From assembly GCF_030272615.1 (NCBI RefSeq), contig NC_081414.1, positions 813,908,569-813,972,568 on the forward strand: a DNA stretch of 64,000 nt, in the 5' to 3' direction. The notes under the pieces are model-generated. The model saw nothing but the letters and a program-made list of their open reading frames with translations. It did no database searches and was not told the DNA's origin. The translations under genes were made by a program, and so were the position numbers. The stretch comes from Cryptomeria japonica (lineage: Eukaryota; Streptophyta; Pinopsida; Cupressales; Cupressaceae). Below, one piece after another: positions 11,867 to 24,079 of the stretch. Position 1 is the stretch's first letter. Every line of letters starts with the position of its first letter.

Positions 11867-13332
11867 TGTGTGCGGGAAAAGCGTGTCGATGAAACTTAAA
11901 ATGTGAAAATGTTGTTCAAAGGGACTTGTCCACACACCCACAAGACTTCTTGGTGGAAGTTATGGAGTCATGAGGAATGACTCAACTTCCCAAGGTAGGT
12001 TCCATGGTTCTCTATCTCACAAGATCCCTCAAGCCAATGCCTTTGCTCTCAGATCACTGAGCAAAGTGACTTAGGGATGATGAATGCAAGAATGAGGGAT
12101 GCTTTAGATTGATTTTAACATGAAATGTATCCTATTTATGCATGATTCTATGAATGAGTTAAACTAGATTATAAGATGACAAGATTAGTAGAAATACTAT
12201 CCTAACATGATATACTAGTTAATGATTTAAGCTAATGATAATAGAAATACTCTAAAATGCTTATTAGATTAATTCCTATTATAAAGAGATGGCTAAATGT
12301 ATTGATAAAATTGAGCATAAATGAGATACTAAAAGCTTGGATCCTTTTTGAAATGGAGGAATGAGAGCTCTATTTATAGGGAAAATAGGGCAATGGAAGG
12401 TCAGGATTGAAAGAGTTGATCAAGGGTCAGGATTGAAAGCTATCAATTCATGTTTACAATTTCTACCAATGAAATGGTGACAATTGTCAACATAAGACTG
12501 CTTGAGAGGAGAAGTAAGAAGCATTAAATGCTTGAGAAGACCTCATGGTTACCTTAGAAGGTAAGGGTTAAGGTTAGGTTAGGGTTATCCAATGGATAAA
12601 TCTTTTACCCAAAGGATAAACTCTTGTGCAAAGGTTAAAGGGATAACCATGGTCAAAGCAATGAATTCTTGATGAGACCCCTGGGTTAGATGAGGGTTAA
12701 GTTAGGCAAAAAGTCTCTAACCATGCCACTAAGGGTTAGTTAACCATTAATGGTTTGAAGTATTTGAGGACAAATTTGTAAGAGTCCTTCCAAATTTGGG
12801 GGTATTCAACAAGTTAGCTTGTTGGAGGCATAAAGGCTTTAATGCCTTTAGAAGACTTTACTCCAAATTTGAGAAGTGACCTCCTCAAATTTAGGGAAAA
12901 GGGATAATGAATGGGTTTAGGCTAATTGATTAGGATTAGATGGATTCTAGAAGAAATTAGGAAGAGGGTTAGGAGGCAAGTGGGAGATGTAGGAAAATGC
13001 AAGTGGACGAGGGATAATAGAATTAAAATAAATTGCTTTATTTCAATTTGGTTGCAAATTGGGGATTAAATAAATTAGATTTAATTAATTGGGGTAAACT
13101 ATTTAATTAAATATAAATTTAATTAAAAGTAGAGAGAAGGGATTTAATTAAATAAAATGATTTATTCAATCAAATGATGCAAAGGGCTTAAATGAATTTA
13201 AATAAATAAATTGAATAATTTATTTAATTAAATAGAAGAATGTGGGTGATTAGATTTAACTAAATAGAGGAATGAGAATAAAATGAACATTAAATATTCA
13301 TTTAGGAATATGGTCATTTTTATATGTCTACA
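11867..13332 (-). mobile_element. G1 5' LTR
   Basis: 1466 bp, with TG...CA ends on either strand. On the minus strand it begins TGTAGACATATAAAA. The first ~300 bp (13030-13332) are AT-rich with repeated TTAATTAA/ATTTAATTAAAT runs. A TATA-like box follows. Its neighbours on the internal side are a 4-bp spacer and the primer-binding site. It matches the G3 LTR around the TATA box (CTATAAATAGAGC). Confidence 0.85.
12370..12379 (-). promoter_or_regulatory. G1 LTR TATA box
   Basis: The minus strand reads CTATAAATAG followed by AGCTC. The same box is found in the G3 LTR and a close variant in the G4 LTR, at similar distances from the LTR start. Confidence 0.6.
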
Positions 13333-13700
13333 ATAGTGACTATGACAAGTGTGTCAAAGATTGATAATTGCTGGTAAGTTGCATATTTCCTATGAAATGG
13401 TTCAAAGAAAGTGATGTAAAAGATGGAATGGACGAGATAGGATAGATGGAAGTGATAGATGTGATATGATGGAGTGGATTTGGTGTGCAAAAAAATCTCA
13501 TAAATGGAGCAACTTACTTTGTAGATAGCATCTGTTTACCAGGTTTTCACCATCTAAATTTATTGTGCTTTTCTCTCTCTCTTTTTTTTTTAATGTTTAA
13601 TGCTTTTTAGGGATTTTTTGCTTTTCTGGTGTTTACTGATTTTTTGGGACTTTATATCTCAAGCATAGAATTTCTTGAGATGGATAGAATTGATAGGTTC
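13333..13700 (-). other. G2 3' untranslated remnant
   Basis: Non-coding. The motif CAGGTTTTCACCATC near 13540 is shared with G3 near 51930, and a weaker form is in G1 near 1210. The start resembles 1070-1110 of G1 (ATAGTGACTA...AAGT). This supports placing the 3' region of G2 directly right of the G1 LTR. Confidence 0.5.
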
Positions 13701-14860
13701 ATCAAACCAACCACCTTCAGGGGTAGATAACTTGTATGCTCTTGATCCATATGCTGCTACTATGACGAAAGGTCCTAGCGAATTTGGTTCAAATTTTCCC
13801 TTCTTGTCTCGGTCTTGCTGATTTCTTGGATTCTCCCTTAGAACTATATCTCAAATTTGAAAAATGTGTGGCTTGACCCTATGGTTATAACTTCTTGCCA
13901 TTCTTTGTTGATATACTTTCAAATGATCCATTGCATTTTGGCAAGGTTCCTGAATCAATTCAAGTTCCTAGAGTCGAGAGACTCATTGTTCTTCTTCTGG
14001 TATAAGACCTTTCAAGGATACTCATAGAGAAGGTATCTCTACTTCTATAGGTAATATGGCTTCTGATCCATAGACTAAGCAATATGGATTTTCCCCCATT
14101 GGAGTGCGGATGTTAGTTCAGTATTCCCAAAGAGGAGGATTTAGCTGAATGTGCCAGTCTTTTCCAGCTTCATTGACCGTGTTCTTCAAGATTTTCAAGA
14201 TAGTTTTGTTTGATGCCTCAGCTTGACCATTTCCCTGTGGATAATATGGAGTAGAAAACCTATGTTGGATATGAAATTGTTCACATAGCTCCTTCACATC
14301 TTGATTTTTGAATTGTCTTCCATTATCAGTGATAATGGTCATAGGAACTCCATAGGGACAAATTATATAATTCAAAATGAATGATGATATTTGTTTTCCT
14401 ATCACTGTTGTTAAAGGCACTGCTTCAATCCATTTAGTAAAATATTCAATAGCAATTAGAATAAAATTATGTCCATTAGAAGATGAGGGATTTATCTTTC
14501 CTACCAAATCAAGGCCCCATTGAGAAAATGACCATGATCCTGTCATAGGATATAACTCTTGTGCTAGTGCATGAATGAGATTCCCATGGATCTGACATTG
14601 TTTGCATTTTATAGCATATGTGAATGAATCTCTCTCCATGCTAGGCCAATAGTAACCCATACAAATGATTTTCTTAGCCAATATTAAACCACTTGAGTGT
14701 GTGCCACAAATACCTGCATGAACTTCGTTAAGAACTTTCTTAGATTCTTCTTGTTCAAGACATCTCAAAAAAGTACCATCTTGACCACGCCTATATAGGA
14801 TATCGATAATAATAGTATAGAGAGAGGACTGACAGATAAAATTCCTTCTCTAATTGTGGG
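13701..14860 (-). pseudogene. G2 integrase (partly open)
   Basis: The frame at 14118-14768 is 216 codons. It covers the zinc-binding motif (AGICGTHSSG; KCKQCQIHG) and the complete catalytic core. All three acidic residues are present: the Asp in WGLDLVGK, the Asp in TDNGRQF and the Glu in GQAEASNK. It stops at LNPPLWEY, and the C-terminal part (13701-14117) continues with stops and a shift. It is the best-preserved Gypsy integrase core in the window. Confidence 0.88.
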
Positions 14861-15880
14861 ATAAGTCAAGAGGAAGGATATTTTCTTTTAAATACTTATA
14901 AGTTTGACCGTATAAGGATTTGTGGCAAATTCGGTAGGTATGTTGGGATTGAATGGTAGGGGTTAAGATATCTTCCACAATAAATTCATAACGATGTTGA
15001 TTCTCCATATTTTACAAGAGAGATGCTATTGTAGCCATTGCATTTACTGCTTTATTCTCATTTCTTGGAATCTGGGTGAATGATATTTCTTTAAAGTGTT
15101 CATTAAACTCCTCTACCAGCTGTTTGTATGGCATGAGCTTATCATCCTTAGTTTGATATTCATCATTTATTTGGTTGATGATAAGCTATAAATCTCCATA
15201 GACATGCAGTTCTTTGACATTCCATTCAATGGCCATCTGAAGCCCAATAGCCAATGCTTCATATTCTGCAGTATTATTGGTGCATGGAAACCACAGTCTA
15301 TATGATTTCAGAAATGTGTGTCCCTGAGGTGTGATGAAAAAGATTCCTATGCTTGATCCATATTGTGTATAAGAACCATCAAAGTATAATTCCCAAAAGT
15401 TTGTACTTACTCTGAAAATATCTGCATCTAGAAATTTAATGTGCAAAGGTATATCATTTTGTAAAGGTGCATCAACCAATTGATCAGCGATGACTTATCC
15501 CTTGATAGCTTTGCGGTCAATATAATCTATATCAAATTCACTCAGTATCATAACCCATTTGGCTACTCTTCCTATCAAGGTTGACTTTCTCAACAAATAT
15601 TTGAGTGGATCTATCTTTGCTATTAGTTTCATAGAATGAATCAACATATAATGTCACAGCTTCTGAGTTGCAAATACAACTGCTAGACATGTCTTTTCTA
15701 TTGAGGAATAATTTAATTCATAACCAACAAGTGTTCTACTGATATAATATACTGCTCTTTCTTTTCCTTCTTCATCATGTTGAGCTAGGAGAGCTCCTAA
15801 TGATATATTTGTTGTTGAGATATAGAGAAAAAATGGTTTCCCTTTGGTTGGTGATACTGGTACTGGAGGACTCATAAGAT
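14861..15880 (-). pseudogene. G2 tandem RNase H domains
   Basis: The RT-linked RNase H is at 15654-15875 (LYISTTNISLGALLAQ, GYELNYSSIEKTCLAVVFA). Its C-terminal half follows with breaks to about 15490. The archaeal-type RNase H is open at 15186-15479 (LYFDGSYTQYGSSIGIFFITPQGH, NNTAEYEALAIGLQMAIEW). The remainder to 14861 is broken. Confidence 0.85.
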
Positions 15881-16860
15881 ATTCTTTTATTTGAAAGAAA
15901 GCTTCTTCACATTTTAGATCCCATTTGAATGGAATATTTTTTATGTAGAAGATGGGTGAATGGAAGACATCTATCTGCTAACTGAGAGACAAATCTCCTG
16001 ATTGATTGCAATCTTCCTTGTAAATATCACAATTGACTTCTGTTCCTAGGTGACTCCATCTCCATGATGGTTTTGAACTTTTCAGGATCTACTTTGATTC
16101 CACGAGCTGGTATAATGCAGCCAAGAAGTTTTCCAGAGGTTACCCCAAATAAACATTTCTTTGGATTTAATCTCAGTTAATATCTTCCAGCCTGTCAAAA
16201 ATCTTGCTTAAGATGTTCAAATGTTCTTGTCTTTTATGAGATTTTGCAAGTATATCATCAACATAATCTTCCATAAATGTATGCATCATATCATGGAAAA
16301 TTTTCATCATAGCCCTTTGATAAGTCGCTCCTGCATTCTTAAGCCCAAATGACATAACACTCTAGCAATAAGTTCCCCATGCATAGGTGAAAGTTGTCTT
16401 TTCTTGATCCTCAGGTGCGATTCTTATTTGATTATATCTCGAGAAGCCATCCATTAATGAAAACATATCATGCCCTGCTAATAAGTCCACAATTATATCA
16501 ATGTTTGGTAGCAGGAAATCATCTTTTGGACATGCTTTGTTCATATCTCTAAAATATGTATAAACTCTTATGCTTTTATCTAGTTTTGACATTGGTACAA
16601 TACTTGAAACCCATTCTAGATAAGCAACAGGTCTTATAAAACCCACATCTAATTGTTTTTTTAGCTCGATTTTTATAAGAAGAGCAATGTGTGGATGCAT
16701 CTTTCTTAGCTTTTGCTTAACTGGTTTTGCTTTTAAATCCACATTAAGATGATGCATGATAAGATCTAGATTAAGTGCTGGCATATTCGCATAGGACCAA
16801 GCAAAATTTATTTGTCTTTTCTTAAAGAATTCCATGTATTCTTTCCTCTCTTCTTCTGAT
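15881..16860 (-). pseudogene. G2 reverse transcriptase
   Basis: Open at 16362-16835 (DVGFIRPVAYLEWVSSIVP, FRDMNKACPKDDFLLPNID, YNQIRIAPEDQEKTTF) and 16173-16355 (FGLKNAGATYQRAM, MEDYVDDILAKS). The YVDD box is intact. A stop near 16360 and a shift near 16175 split the domain. The thumb and connection region to 15881 is decayed. Confidence 0.87.
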
Positions 16861-17977
16861 AATGAGGAAACATAATGAAGTATTTTAGAATCCTTTGATG
16901 TACCAATGTTTACTGCTTCTGTTGGTTCTATCAGGATAGGAGATCTCTCCTAAAAATATGTAGGAAGAATGTCAAACTTTACATCTTTTGGCACCTCAAA
17001 GAGGTTCGCACCATCAAATACGTCCTTTATTTTCCCTTTTGATGGGTCTAGTGTTGCCATGAAATGGTTTTCAATAATAGGTCTCTTTCCTTGTTTTATT
17101 TCGCTTTTGCGACTGGAAAGTTTGGCATTCTCCTGACTACGAGAAACATTACTTGATTCTGCAATGGAAGATATCTTAGGTGTGATGGGTTCGACAGCAT
17201 TAAGGTACATAACTAAGTCATCATCATTGGAAAAGATATTTAGTTCAAGGTTGTCTAAATTATCACAATCAATTAGTTCAGGATGAAGAAGGGGTAAATC
17301 ATAATCACTGTCATCATTAGGTGCTTCAACTTTCATGACATAATGATCATAATTTGGTATAGAATACGTACTGTTATAGATTAAATGTTTTTGAGAATGG
17401 TCTTTCCCAAGAATTCTCCCAATTAGTTCTAACAAAATCAGTATTAGTATTTTGTAGTTCATACTCAAGTGGTTCTTCAACTAACATTTGTCCCTTAAAT
17501 GAATGGATTATACCAACACACACATCTTTAATACTACAAATTCCTTCTTGATTGACCTCATTTGCATTTTGGAATTGACATACTTGTGTACATGATAAAG
17601 AGGATTCTCTTTCTAGAGTTTGTCTCCTTTCAAACTCAATTTCTTCTAAACTAATAGTCAATCCAACTAGACTATCTCTTAATTCTTCTATGGTTCTGCC
17701 ACATTTGGATACATCTTGTTCCTCTTTTGATGAAAATCTTATATTTCTAGATGCTTGATCTATCCCTGTTTGTACTTCTTGTGGCATCACTTCTTTGTCT
17801 TTGTCATTCCCTTTCCTTTTTGCATACGCCTCTTTTCTCTGAATTTTGAGTTTTTCGTGCCTTCTTTATAACTCCATCTTTTGTTTTGTAATAGACAAGT
17901 CTTCTTTTGTGATAGTTGCTTGATCTTCATTATTTTCCTTACTTGATGTAGCAGGTAAGATATCTGGACCTCATTCA
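16861..17977 (-). pseudogene. G2 linker, left part (cut by C1)
   Basis: Acidic linker upstream of RT. Pieces at 16950-17480 (LPLLHPELIDCDNLD, FMATLDPSKGKIKDVFDG, FEVPKDVKFDILP) match the G3 linker (MPIIHPELIEW, FDPTKVKRKSVSNGENLSE). 17374-17790 is Glu/Ser-rich. The right end is cut by the C1 insertion; the other half resumes at 25584. Confidence 0.6.
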
Positions 17978-19461
17978 TGTTAGTTCTGATGCCAATTGTT
18001 AATAAGATGAGAGGGGGGGGGGTGTGAATCATACAAACTTAGTCTTCAATATATTCAACAAATTCAACCTCGGTAGCTTTAACAAATAGATGTAACCAAA
18101 ACTGTAAAACATGCAAACTTAAGAACACATAATCATAACAACACTCATAACACTAGATTTAATGTGGAAACCCAAATAGGGAAAAACCACTATGGGATTT
18201 CAGACCCACTAAGAAATATACTCTTCTAGAGTATGCTAGGTTAAAAGCAAATCCTGTTAAAGATTACAAACACATTGCTAGATGTGACCCGGTTAAGAGA
18301 TTTCCCTCAAATCTGTTAGGATCTTCACCTTGTTAGAGGTGACCTTGTTAAAGGGTTTCAAACACTCAATCAAAATGTCACCTTGCTAGAGGATTTACAA
18401 ATAAGACTGTTAAGTCCACTCGATTAAGAGATTTTCTGTCACTTACAAATAAATAACAGTAATGAGTATGTTTACAACTTTGCATCTAAAATACTAAAGA
18501 AGATTCTTATTTGCTCAATACAATCTAGTCATAGGACTTATCTTGTCCCTCTGTTGGGCTCCTTACTCTATTATTCAAATAGGTCTTCAAGCTTTTGTGC
18601 TCGGTAATCACTATGTAGCATCCTTGTGCTTACACTTGCTCGCATACATTGTTTATCAACAGTTCCTTATTTATAAACAACTTGCTAACCGCTTAATCTC
18701 TTTGATCACATTTCCCATTATCAATCATAGCCTTCAGATCTTCAATCATGACCGGGTTCAATGTATCCTTCGATCTGAAAATGTTTTACCTCAGCTTGGA
18801 ACTTGCATACATTTCTTGGAACTTGTGCTAGGGTATTGTGGTTCAATCTGAGCTATAGATCTTCTTGTCGATCTTCCATTTCCATAGATCCTTAACAAAC
18901 TTCATTAAAATTGTATCAATCATTTAATCATAACCAGCTCATCAGCTTCCATCATTAAATAACACATGTATTCATCTAATGCATTCTGTTATTACTTGGT
19001 TGCAACTCGGTAAATACTAAACTTCACTCGGTAGACATTCCGCCTTCATTAATCGATAGCGATAACCTTTGGGTTTACCAACTAGGTTTCTTGCTCGGTA
19101 ACATAGTATAGTATTAACCTTATGAACAATAGCATATGTAGAATATCAAAATAATCTAAATAACATGATCTCATCATTGTCTAATTCGGTAATAGTTTCC
19201 CATTGAATAACTTATTCCTCCCCTTATTCATCACATTATTTCTGTGTCTTTTACCGACATCTTAATTCTCTTCAAAACATACTTCTTAAGATATGGCAAC
19301 ATCATACTAAATCAGAAAATCAATTTCTTGACATCAATGAAAAAATAATATTGTGAAGATAGTAAACATCCTTAATCAGTTATATCCATAATTATCAACA
19401 ACCTTCTCAATATCCTAATTGAAATGCCAACAATCTCTTATTGTCTGTTATAATGCCAACA
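17978..19461 (-). mobile_element. C1 3' LTR
   Basis: 1484 bp. On the minus strand it begins TGTTGGCATTATAACAG and ends CATCAGAACTAACA. A polypurine tract (minus AAAGGGGGAGAT, 19462-19473) abuts it on the internal side. The G-run near 18012 (minus CCCCCC then CTCTCATC) is a motif shared with the other Copia LTRs here. A TATA-like TATAAATA lies at 18668-18675 (minus). Confidence 0.92.
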
Positions 19462-19834
19462 ATCTCCCCCTTTGGCATTGATGGAAAAACCAATTGATTT
19501 GACCTAAGATTTGAATTCAAATTGCTTTAATTGTGATTGCTCAAATTGTTGAAATGCTCTCCCCCTGTCATTAGTCTTCTCCCCCATACATTAGTCTTCT
19601 CCCCCTTTGACAACAATGCAAAAAGAAAACTAATACATAATTCTTCCTATGTGAAGTAATTCCTTTGTTGTTCGGTATCAACTCAATCTCGGTTAGAGCA
19701 TTTTGTCTTCAATTCATGTTCCCTATTTTTGTTTCTTGCACACCTTTAGAAAACATCCTAAAGTGTGTAAATCAGCATCAACTCCTAAAATGTATTATTT
19801 AGAGTCAATGAATTGATGCTTTCACCGAACTCAG

Positions 19835-20314
19835 TCAGTGAGTAGAAGATAGGGGTAGGACCCCTAACTTACTTCTAAGATACTCAAAAGTGTCGCTTGG
19901 CAATGGCTTGGTGAAAATATCTGCTATTTGTTCCTTTGAGCTAACATAATCCAACACCACTTTCTTCTCTTGAGCTTCTTCTCTAAGATAATGATATTTG
20001 ATAGAGATGTGCTTTGTCTTAGAGTGCATAACAGGATTCTTTGAAATGTTAATAGCACTAGTATTATCATAGAATATAGTTACTAGCTCGGTAACTTTCT
20101 CATTTATGCCTTCCAACAGTTGTTTGATCCATGCTATATTGGTACAATTCAATGTTGCAGCAACATATTCAGCTTCTGCTGTTGACTGTGAAATGCATCC
20201 TTGTTTCTTGCTAAGCCAACTCACTAGTATTTCTCCTAAAAAGAAATCTCCACCACTTGTGCTTTTCCTATCATCTATGTTGCCTGCCCAATCAACATCA
20301 GTATAAACATTCAA
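19835..20314 (-). pseudogene. C1 RNase H
   Basis: 160 codons open, with the Copia RNase H signature: YTDVDWAGNIDDRKSTSGG, SQSTAEAEYVAA, FYDNTSAINISKNPV, KTKHISIKYHYLRE, EQIADIFTKPL. It ends naturally near the polypurine tract. It is separated from RT by a stop near 20350. Confidence 0.9.
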
Positions 20315-20353
20315 ATCAAAGTCATTTCCTTTCTGATATACTAAGCCATAATC

Positions 20354-21660
20354 TTAAGTGCCTTTCAAGTATCTGAAAATTCTCTTGATTGCTATCATAT
20401 GTGTTTCCTTGGGATCTGCAGAAAATATTGCAACTATACCTACTGCATCTGCTATATCTGGCCTACTGTGAACAACATATTGCAACTTTCCAATCATAGA
20501 TCGGTAAAGTGTCTCATCAACAAATGTAGATTCATCATTCTTTGATAGTTTACAGTTGGTAGTCATAGGAGTACTTACTAGTTTTGAATCCTCCATTCCA
20601 AATTTCTTCAAGATTTCCTTTATGTACTTGGATTGAGTAAAGAAAATCTCATCTTTCATTTGCAGTGTCTGTAGACCTATTAAATGCTTTATCTCACTGA
20701 TTAATGACATCTCAAATTCTTTGCTCATTTCATTTCCAAACTTCTTGCATAAAGAGTCATTTCCACAAAAGATAATATCATCAACAAATATGGTTGAGAT
20801 CAGTATTCCATTTTCATCATTCTTCGTGTACATTTTATTGTTTTCACTTGTCCTTATAAAACCAATCTTGATTAAATAAGAGTGCAATCTTTCATACCAT
20901 GCTCTTGGTGCTTGTTTCAAACCATATAAAGCTTTGTTCATTTTACATACCTGATCTTTATTCTCTCCTTCAACAAATCCTTCAGGTTGTTCAATAAAAA
21001 CTTCTTCTCATATACCATTCAGAATGCAGATTTGACATCCATTTGATATACTTTGAAATTCTTGTAAGCAGCATATGCCAACAATGTTCTTACTCCTTCA
21101 AGTCTTGCCATAGGTACAAAAGTCTCACCATAATCAATTCCTTCTTCTTGAGCATAACCTTTGCAAACTAGTTTTGCTTTATTTCGAATGACCTCACCTT
21201 TTTCATTTAGCTTGTTTATGAAAATCCACTTTGTACCGATTACATTTTTGTCCTTTGGTCTTGGGACCAGTGTCCATGTGTCATTCTTCTTCATTTGATC
21301 AATCTCTTCTATCATAGCATTTATCCAATCTTCACTATTAAATGCCTCTTTCACTATCCTTGGTTCAAATTCAGATATCAGAAATGTGTTTTGTCTCAGT
21401 TTATTCCTTGTCATCACTGGATCATTCTTATCTCCTATAATTTGACTTGATGCATGATTCCTTCTGACATACTTGGCTAATATAGGCTCGGTGTATTCTG
21501 TATGATCTTCTTCATCACTTGGTAACTGGATATTCTCTTCATTTCCTTCAGCAGTTTTCTTGGTAGGACTTCTCAGTTGAACATATACAAATCCTTCATA
21601 ATCCTCTAGTTTTTTGGATTTTCCTTCATCATTTCTTTCTGCAAATTCATCAATTTTCAC
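20354..21660 (-). pseudogene. C1 reverse transcriptase
   Basis: Two open pieces. 21019-21660 has DWINAMIEEIDQMKKNDTW, IGTKWIFINKLNEKGEV, DYGETFVPMARLEGVRTLLA and YQMDVKSAF. 20354-20941 has MNKALYGLKQAPRAWYERL, STIFVDDIIFCG and IGLQTLQMKDEIFFTQSKY. The catalytic box reads FVDD, a common variant of YVDD. A break near 20950-21015 removes the FLNG-type segment from frame. Confidence 0.9.
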
Positions 21661-21756
21661 ATTTGCACTTTCTACTATTTTTTTAGATGATTTGATCAGA
21701 CATTTAAGTGCTTTGCTTCTAGAAGAATAACCAAGAAATGTTTCTTCTTCACTTTT

Positions 21757-22560
21757 CTAATCAAACTTACCATTTCTGTCATCTTTGTGGACATAGCATC
21801 TACTTCCAAAGATTTTAAAATAACTTACATTAGGTTTCTTGTCATACCAGATTCCATATGGTGTCTTCAAGGTTCCTTTCTTCAATTGTACTCGGTTAAG
21901 GGTGTAAACTGTAGTGCTGATTTCTTCTCTCCAAAATGTTTGAGGTACCTTCTTTTCTATTATCAAGGTTCTTGCACAATCCACAATTGATCTGTTTCTT
22001 CTCTTGGTTATCCCATTTTGTTGGGGTATTCTCGATGCAGATACTTGCCTCTTTATACCATGATCATTGCAGTATAAGTTAAATTCATTAGATGTGAACT
22101 CTCCTCCTCTATCAGATCTAAGACATTTTAGTTGTCTTCCTATTTCATTTTCAACTCTTGCCTTGTACCATTTAAACATTTGAAAAGCTTCTAATTTTTC
22201 TTTTAAAAACATTACTGACATCATCCTTGAGTAATCATCCATAAATAATATGAAATACTTATCACCATAATAACTCTGAACTTTCATAGGACCACAAAGA
22301 TCAGTATGCATAAGATCTAAAATTCCCTTAGAAGTGTAGGACTTACTTGTAAAGCTTGGTCTTGTCATCTTACCCATCTGGCATCCTCGACACATAGCAT
22401 TCTCAGGTTTCTCAAGACTCGATATACCTCTTACTCAGTGCTTCTTGCTTATTTTGATCAGATTATCAAAATTTACATGACAAAACCTTTTATGCCATAA
22501 CCAGGTATCATCTATCTTTGCATATAGACACTTATTCCTAGTTGAGTCAAGATGAAATGT
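21757..22560 (-). pseudogene. C1 integrase with lost catalytic Glu
   Basis: The core is open at 21757-22395. The zinc-binding Cys pair (CRGCQMGK) is present, and the histidine half lies upstream with a stop. Asp residues are present in HTDLCGP and RSDRGGEF. The third acidic residue should be in the NGxAERxNR motif but reads NGITKRRNR, a Glu-to-Lys change. The C-terminal GKFD end is followed by a stop. Confidence 0.88.
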
Positions 22561-24015
22561 GTTACCTTTTGTTTGCGTCTCGGTAGCTGCTAACTTTCCA
22601 TGTTTATCATGAACTTTGACAATTCATTTCTAAAACTCTATTCGGTATCCTGTATTGTTTAGCTGTGCTACACTCAACAAATTGTATTTCAAACCTTCAA
22701 CCCAATAAACATAATTACATTTAGCATTGTCAAGAAGTGTTATAGATCATTTACCTCTCACTGGACATGGTGCATCATTACCAAATCTTACATAACCTCC
22801 ATCATAATCTTCTAATATGACAAACTTGTGTTTATCACCTATCATGTGATGTGAGCATCCACTAGCTATGATCCAAGAATCATTAGTATTTATGTGAGAT
22901 ATTAAAGCTTTTTCTTCATACCTTTATTCATCTGATCCATCTTTGATAACCATGTAAACAACTTCCTCTATATCAGTTTCATTTGATTTGTCATCATTAG
23001 ATTCCTCATCAGCTATTAGACATGTCTTTTTATCTCTTCTTCTGAAGTCTCAGTGTCCTCTGTAATGATTATCTTTATGTCTGTCATCTCGGTAATCTTT
23101 CTTTTCACTGGATTCTTTGTCAGGACAATTAGAAGCCATATGTCCTATTCTATCATAGTTAAAACATTTCAAAGGCAACTTTCCTTTGTACTTACCTTTT
23201 CCTCTTGGTAGCCTTCTGGCTAATAGTGCTTCAAACTCTTCTTGCTTTCTGATTACTTCATAAAGCTTGTGTACCTCCTCCATGTTTTTGCAAAATCTTT
23301 CACTTGCTCCACTGTGATTCCCTTCAGAGTACTTATACTTTCTATCATTGTAATCATCAGATTCATCAAGATGAAAAGAACTAAATGCAGACTTAATTTT
23401 ATTTACCGAAGACCCACTGTTATCAAAGTTACTTAACTCAAATGCATGTAGCTTACTAATAGTAGCATCCAAAGAAACTAGCATATTGGGTACAGACCTC
23501 AATTCATTGATTGCAGAGACTCAGATTGCATAAGCAGGTAGAAGGGTTCTTAATAGCTTACTTGTGACATCCTTCTCTTCAATGGTTCCTCTTGTTCCTT
23601 TGATTTGATTGGCAATCTCCTTTAACCTTGTACTGTATTGGGTTATGTTCTCACCTTCATTCATTCTCATAGATCCAAGTTGTCCTCTTAGACTGTCCAC
23701 TTTTTCTCTTTGAACATGTTAATCACCACCATACACAGATATGAGCTTGTCCCACATTGCCTTGGCATCATTGCAGCCTTCTAGATCATTAAACTCTGAG
23801 TCGGTCAATGCATATGTTATTTCAATCATTGCTTGAATATGTTCTTTCTTAGCCTTTATCTCTTCCATTATCAATGGATAGGTGCTAGGTGTAATGAAAT
23901 CATTCTCCAGATAATATACAACATATTCTCCAATTCCTGATAGGTGTAGCTTCATCCTTTTCTGCCATGTAGAGAAACTTGACTTGTTCAGCTTTGGTGC
24001 ATCCCTCTTATACAT
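22561..24015 (-). pseudogene. C1 gag and protease
   Basis: The gag N-terminus is at 23719-24015 (KLNKSSFSTWQKRMKLHL, DAKAMWDKLISVYGGD, then a stop). The gag C-terminus is at 23050-23502, where the zinc knuckle reads CFNYDRIGHMASNC, so the second Cys is Tyr. The protease active site near 22860-22890 reads WIIASGCSHHM. The Copia form is WIIDSG, so the catalytic Asp is now Ala. Several stops occur. Confidence 0.85.
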
Positions 24016-24065
24016 CTTTGGATCTTTTCCTCAAGTATCTTTAAACTTTTCTTCCAGAGTCCAAA

Positions 24066-24077
24066 GCTCTGATACCA
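24066..24077 (-). promoter_or_regulatory. C1 primer-binding site (initiator Met tRNA)
   Basis: The minus strand reads TGGTATCAGAGC, the standard Copia primer site, two bases (AT) after the LTR end. C2 has the same site and spacer. Confidence 0.93.
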
Positions 24078-24079
24078 AT

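Larger units (their letters stand above)
1031..13332 (-). mobile_element. G1: degenerate Tat-type Ty3/Gypsy LTR retrotransposon
   Basis: Read on the minus strand, the order is 5' LTR (11867-13332), primer-binding site, a ~2.9-kb leader, gag, protease, G-patch, RT, RNase H, a second RNase H of archaeal type, and integrase. That order, and the second RNase H before integrase, is known for the Tat clade of plant Gypsy elements. Every domain contains stops or frameshifts, so this copy cannot encode its proteins. The 3' LTR is not in the window. The right LTR end (TGTCTACA at 13325-13332) abuts sequence resembling the 3' untranslated region of G2, which suggests that G1 inserted into G2. The predicted TSD is ATAGT (13333-13337), which cannot be checked because the other end is outside. 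Confidence 0.85.

Noticed and set aside
18543-18851. 102-codon plus-strand frame (and its copy at 24642-24860)
   Set aside because: Both lie inside the C1 LTRs and are antisense to the element; no motif.
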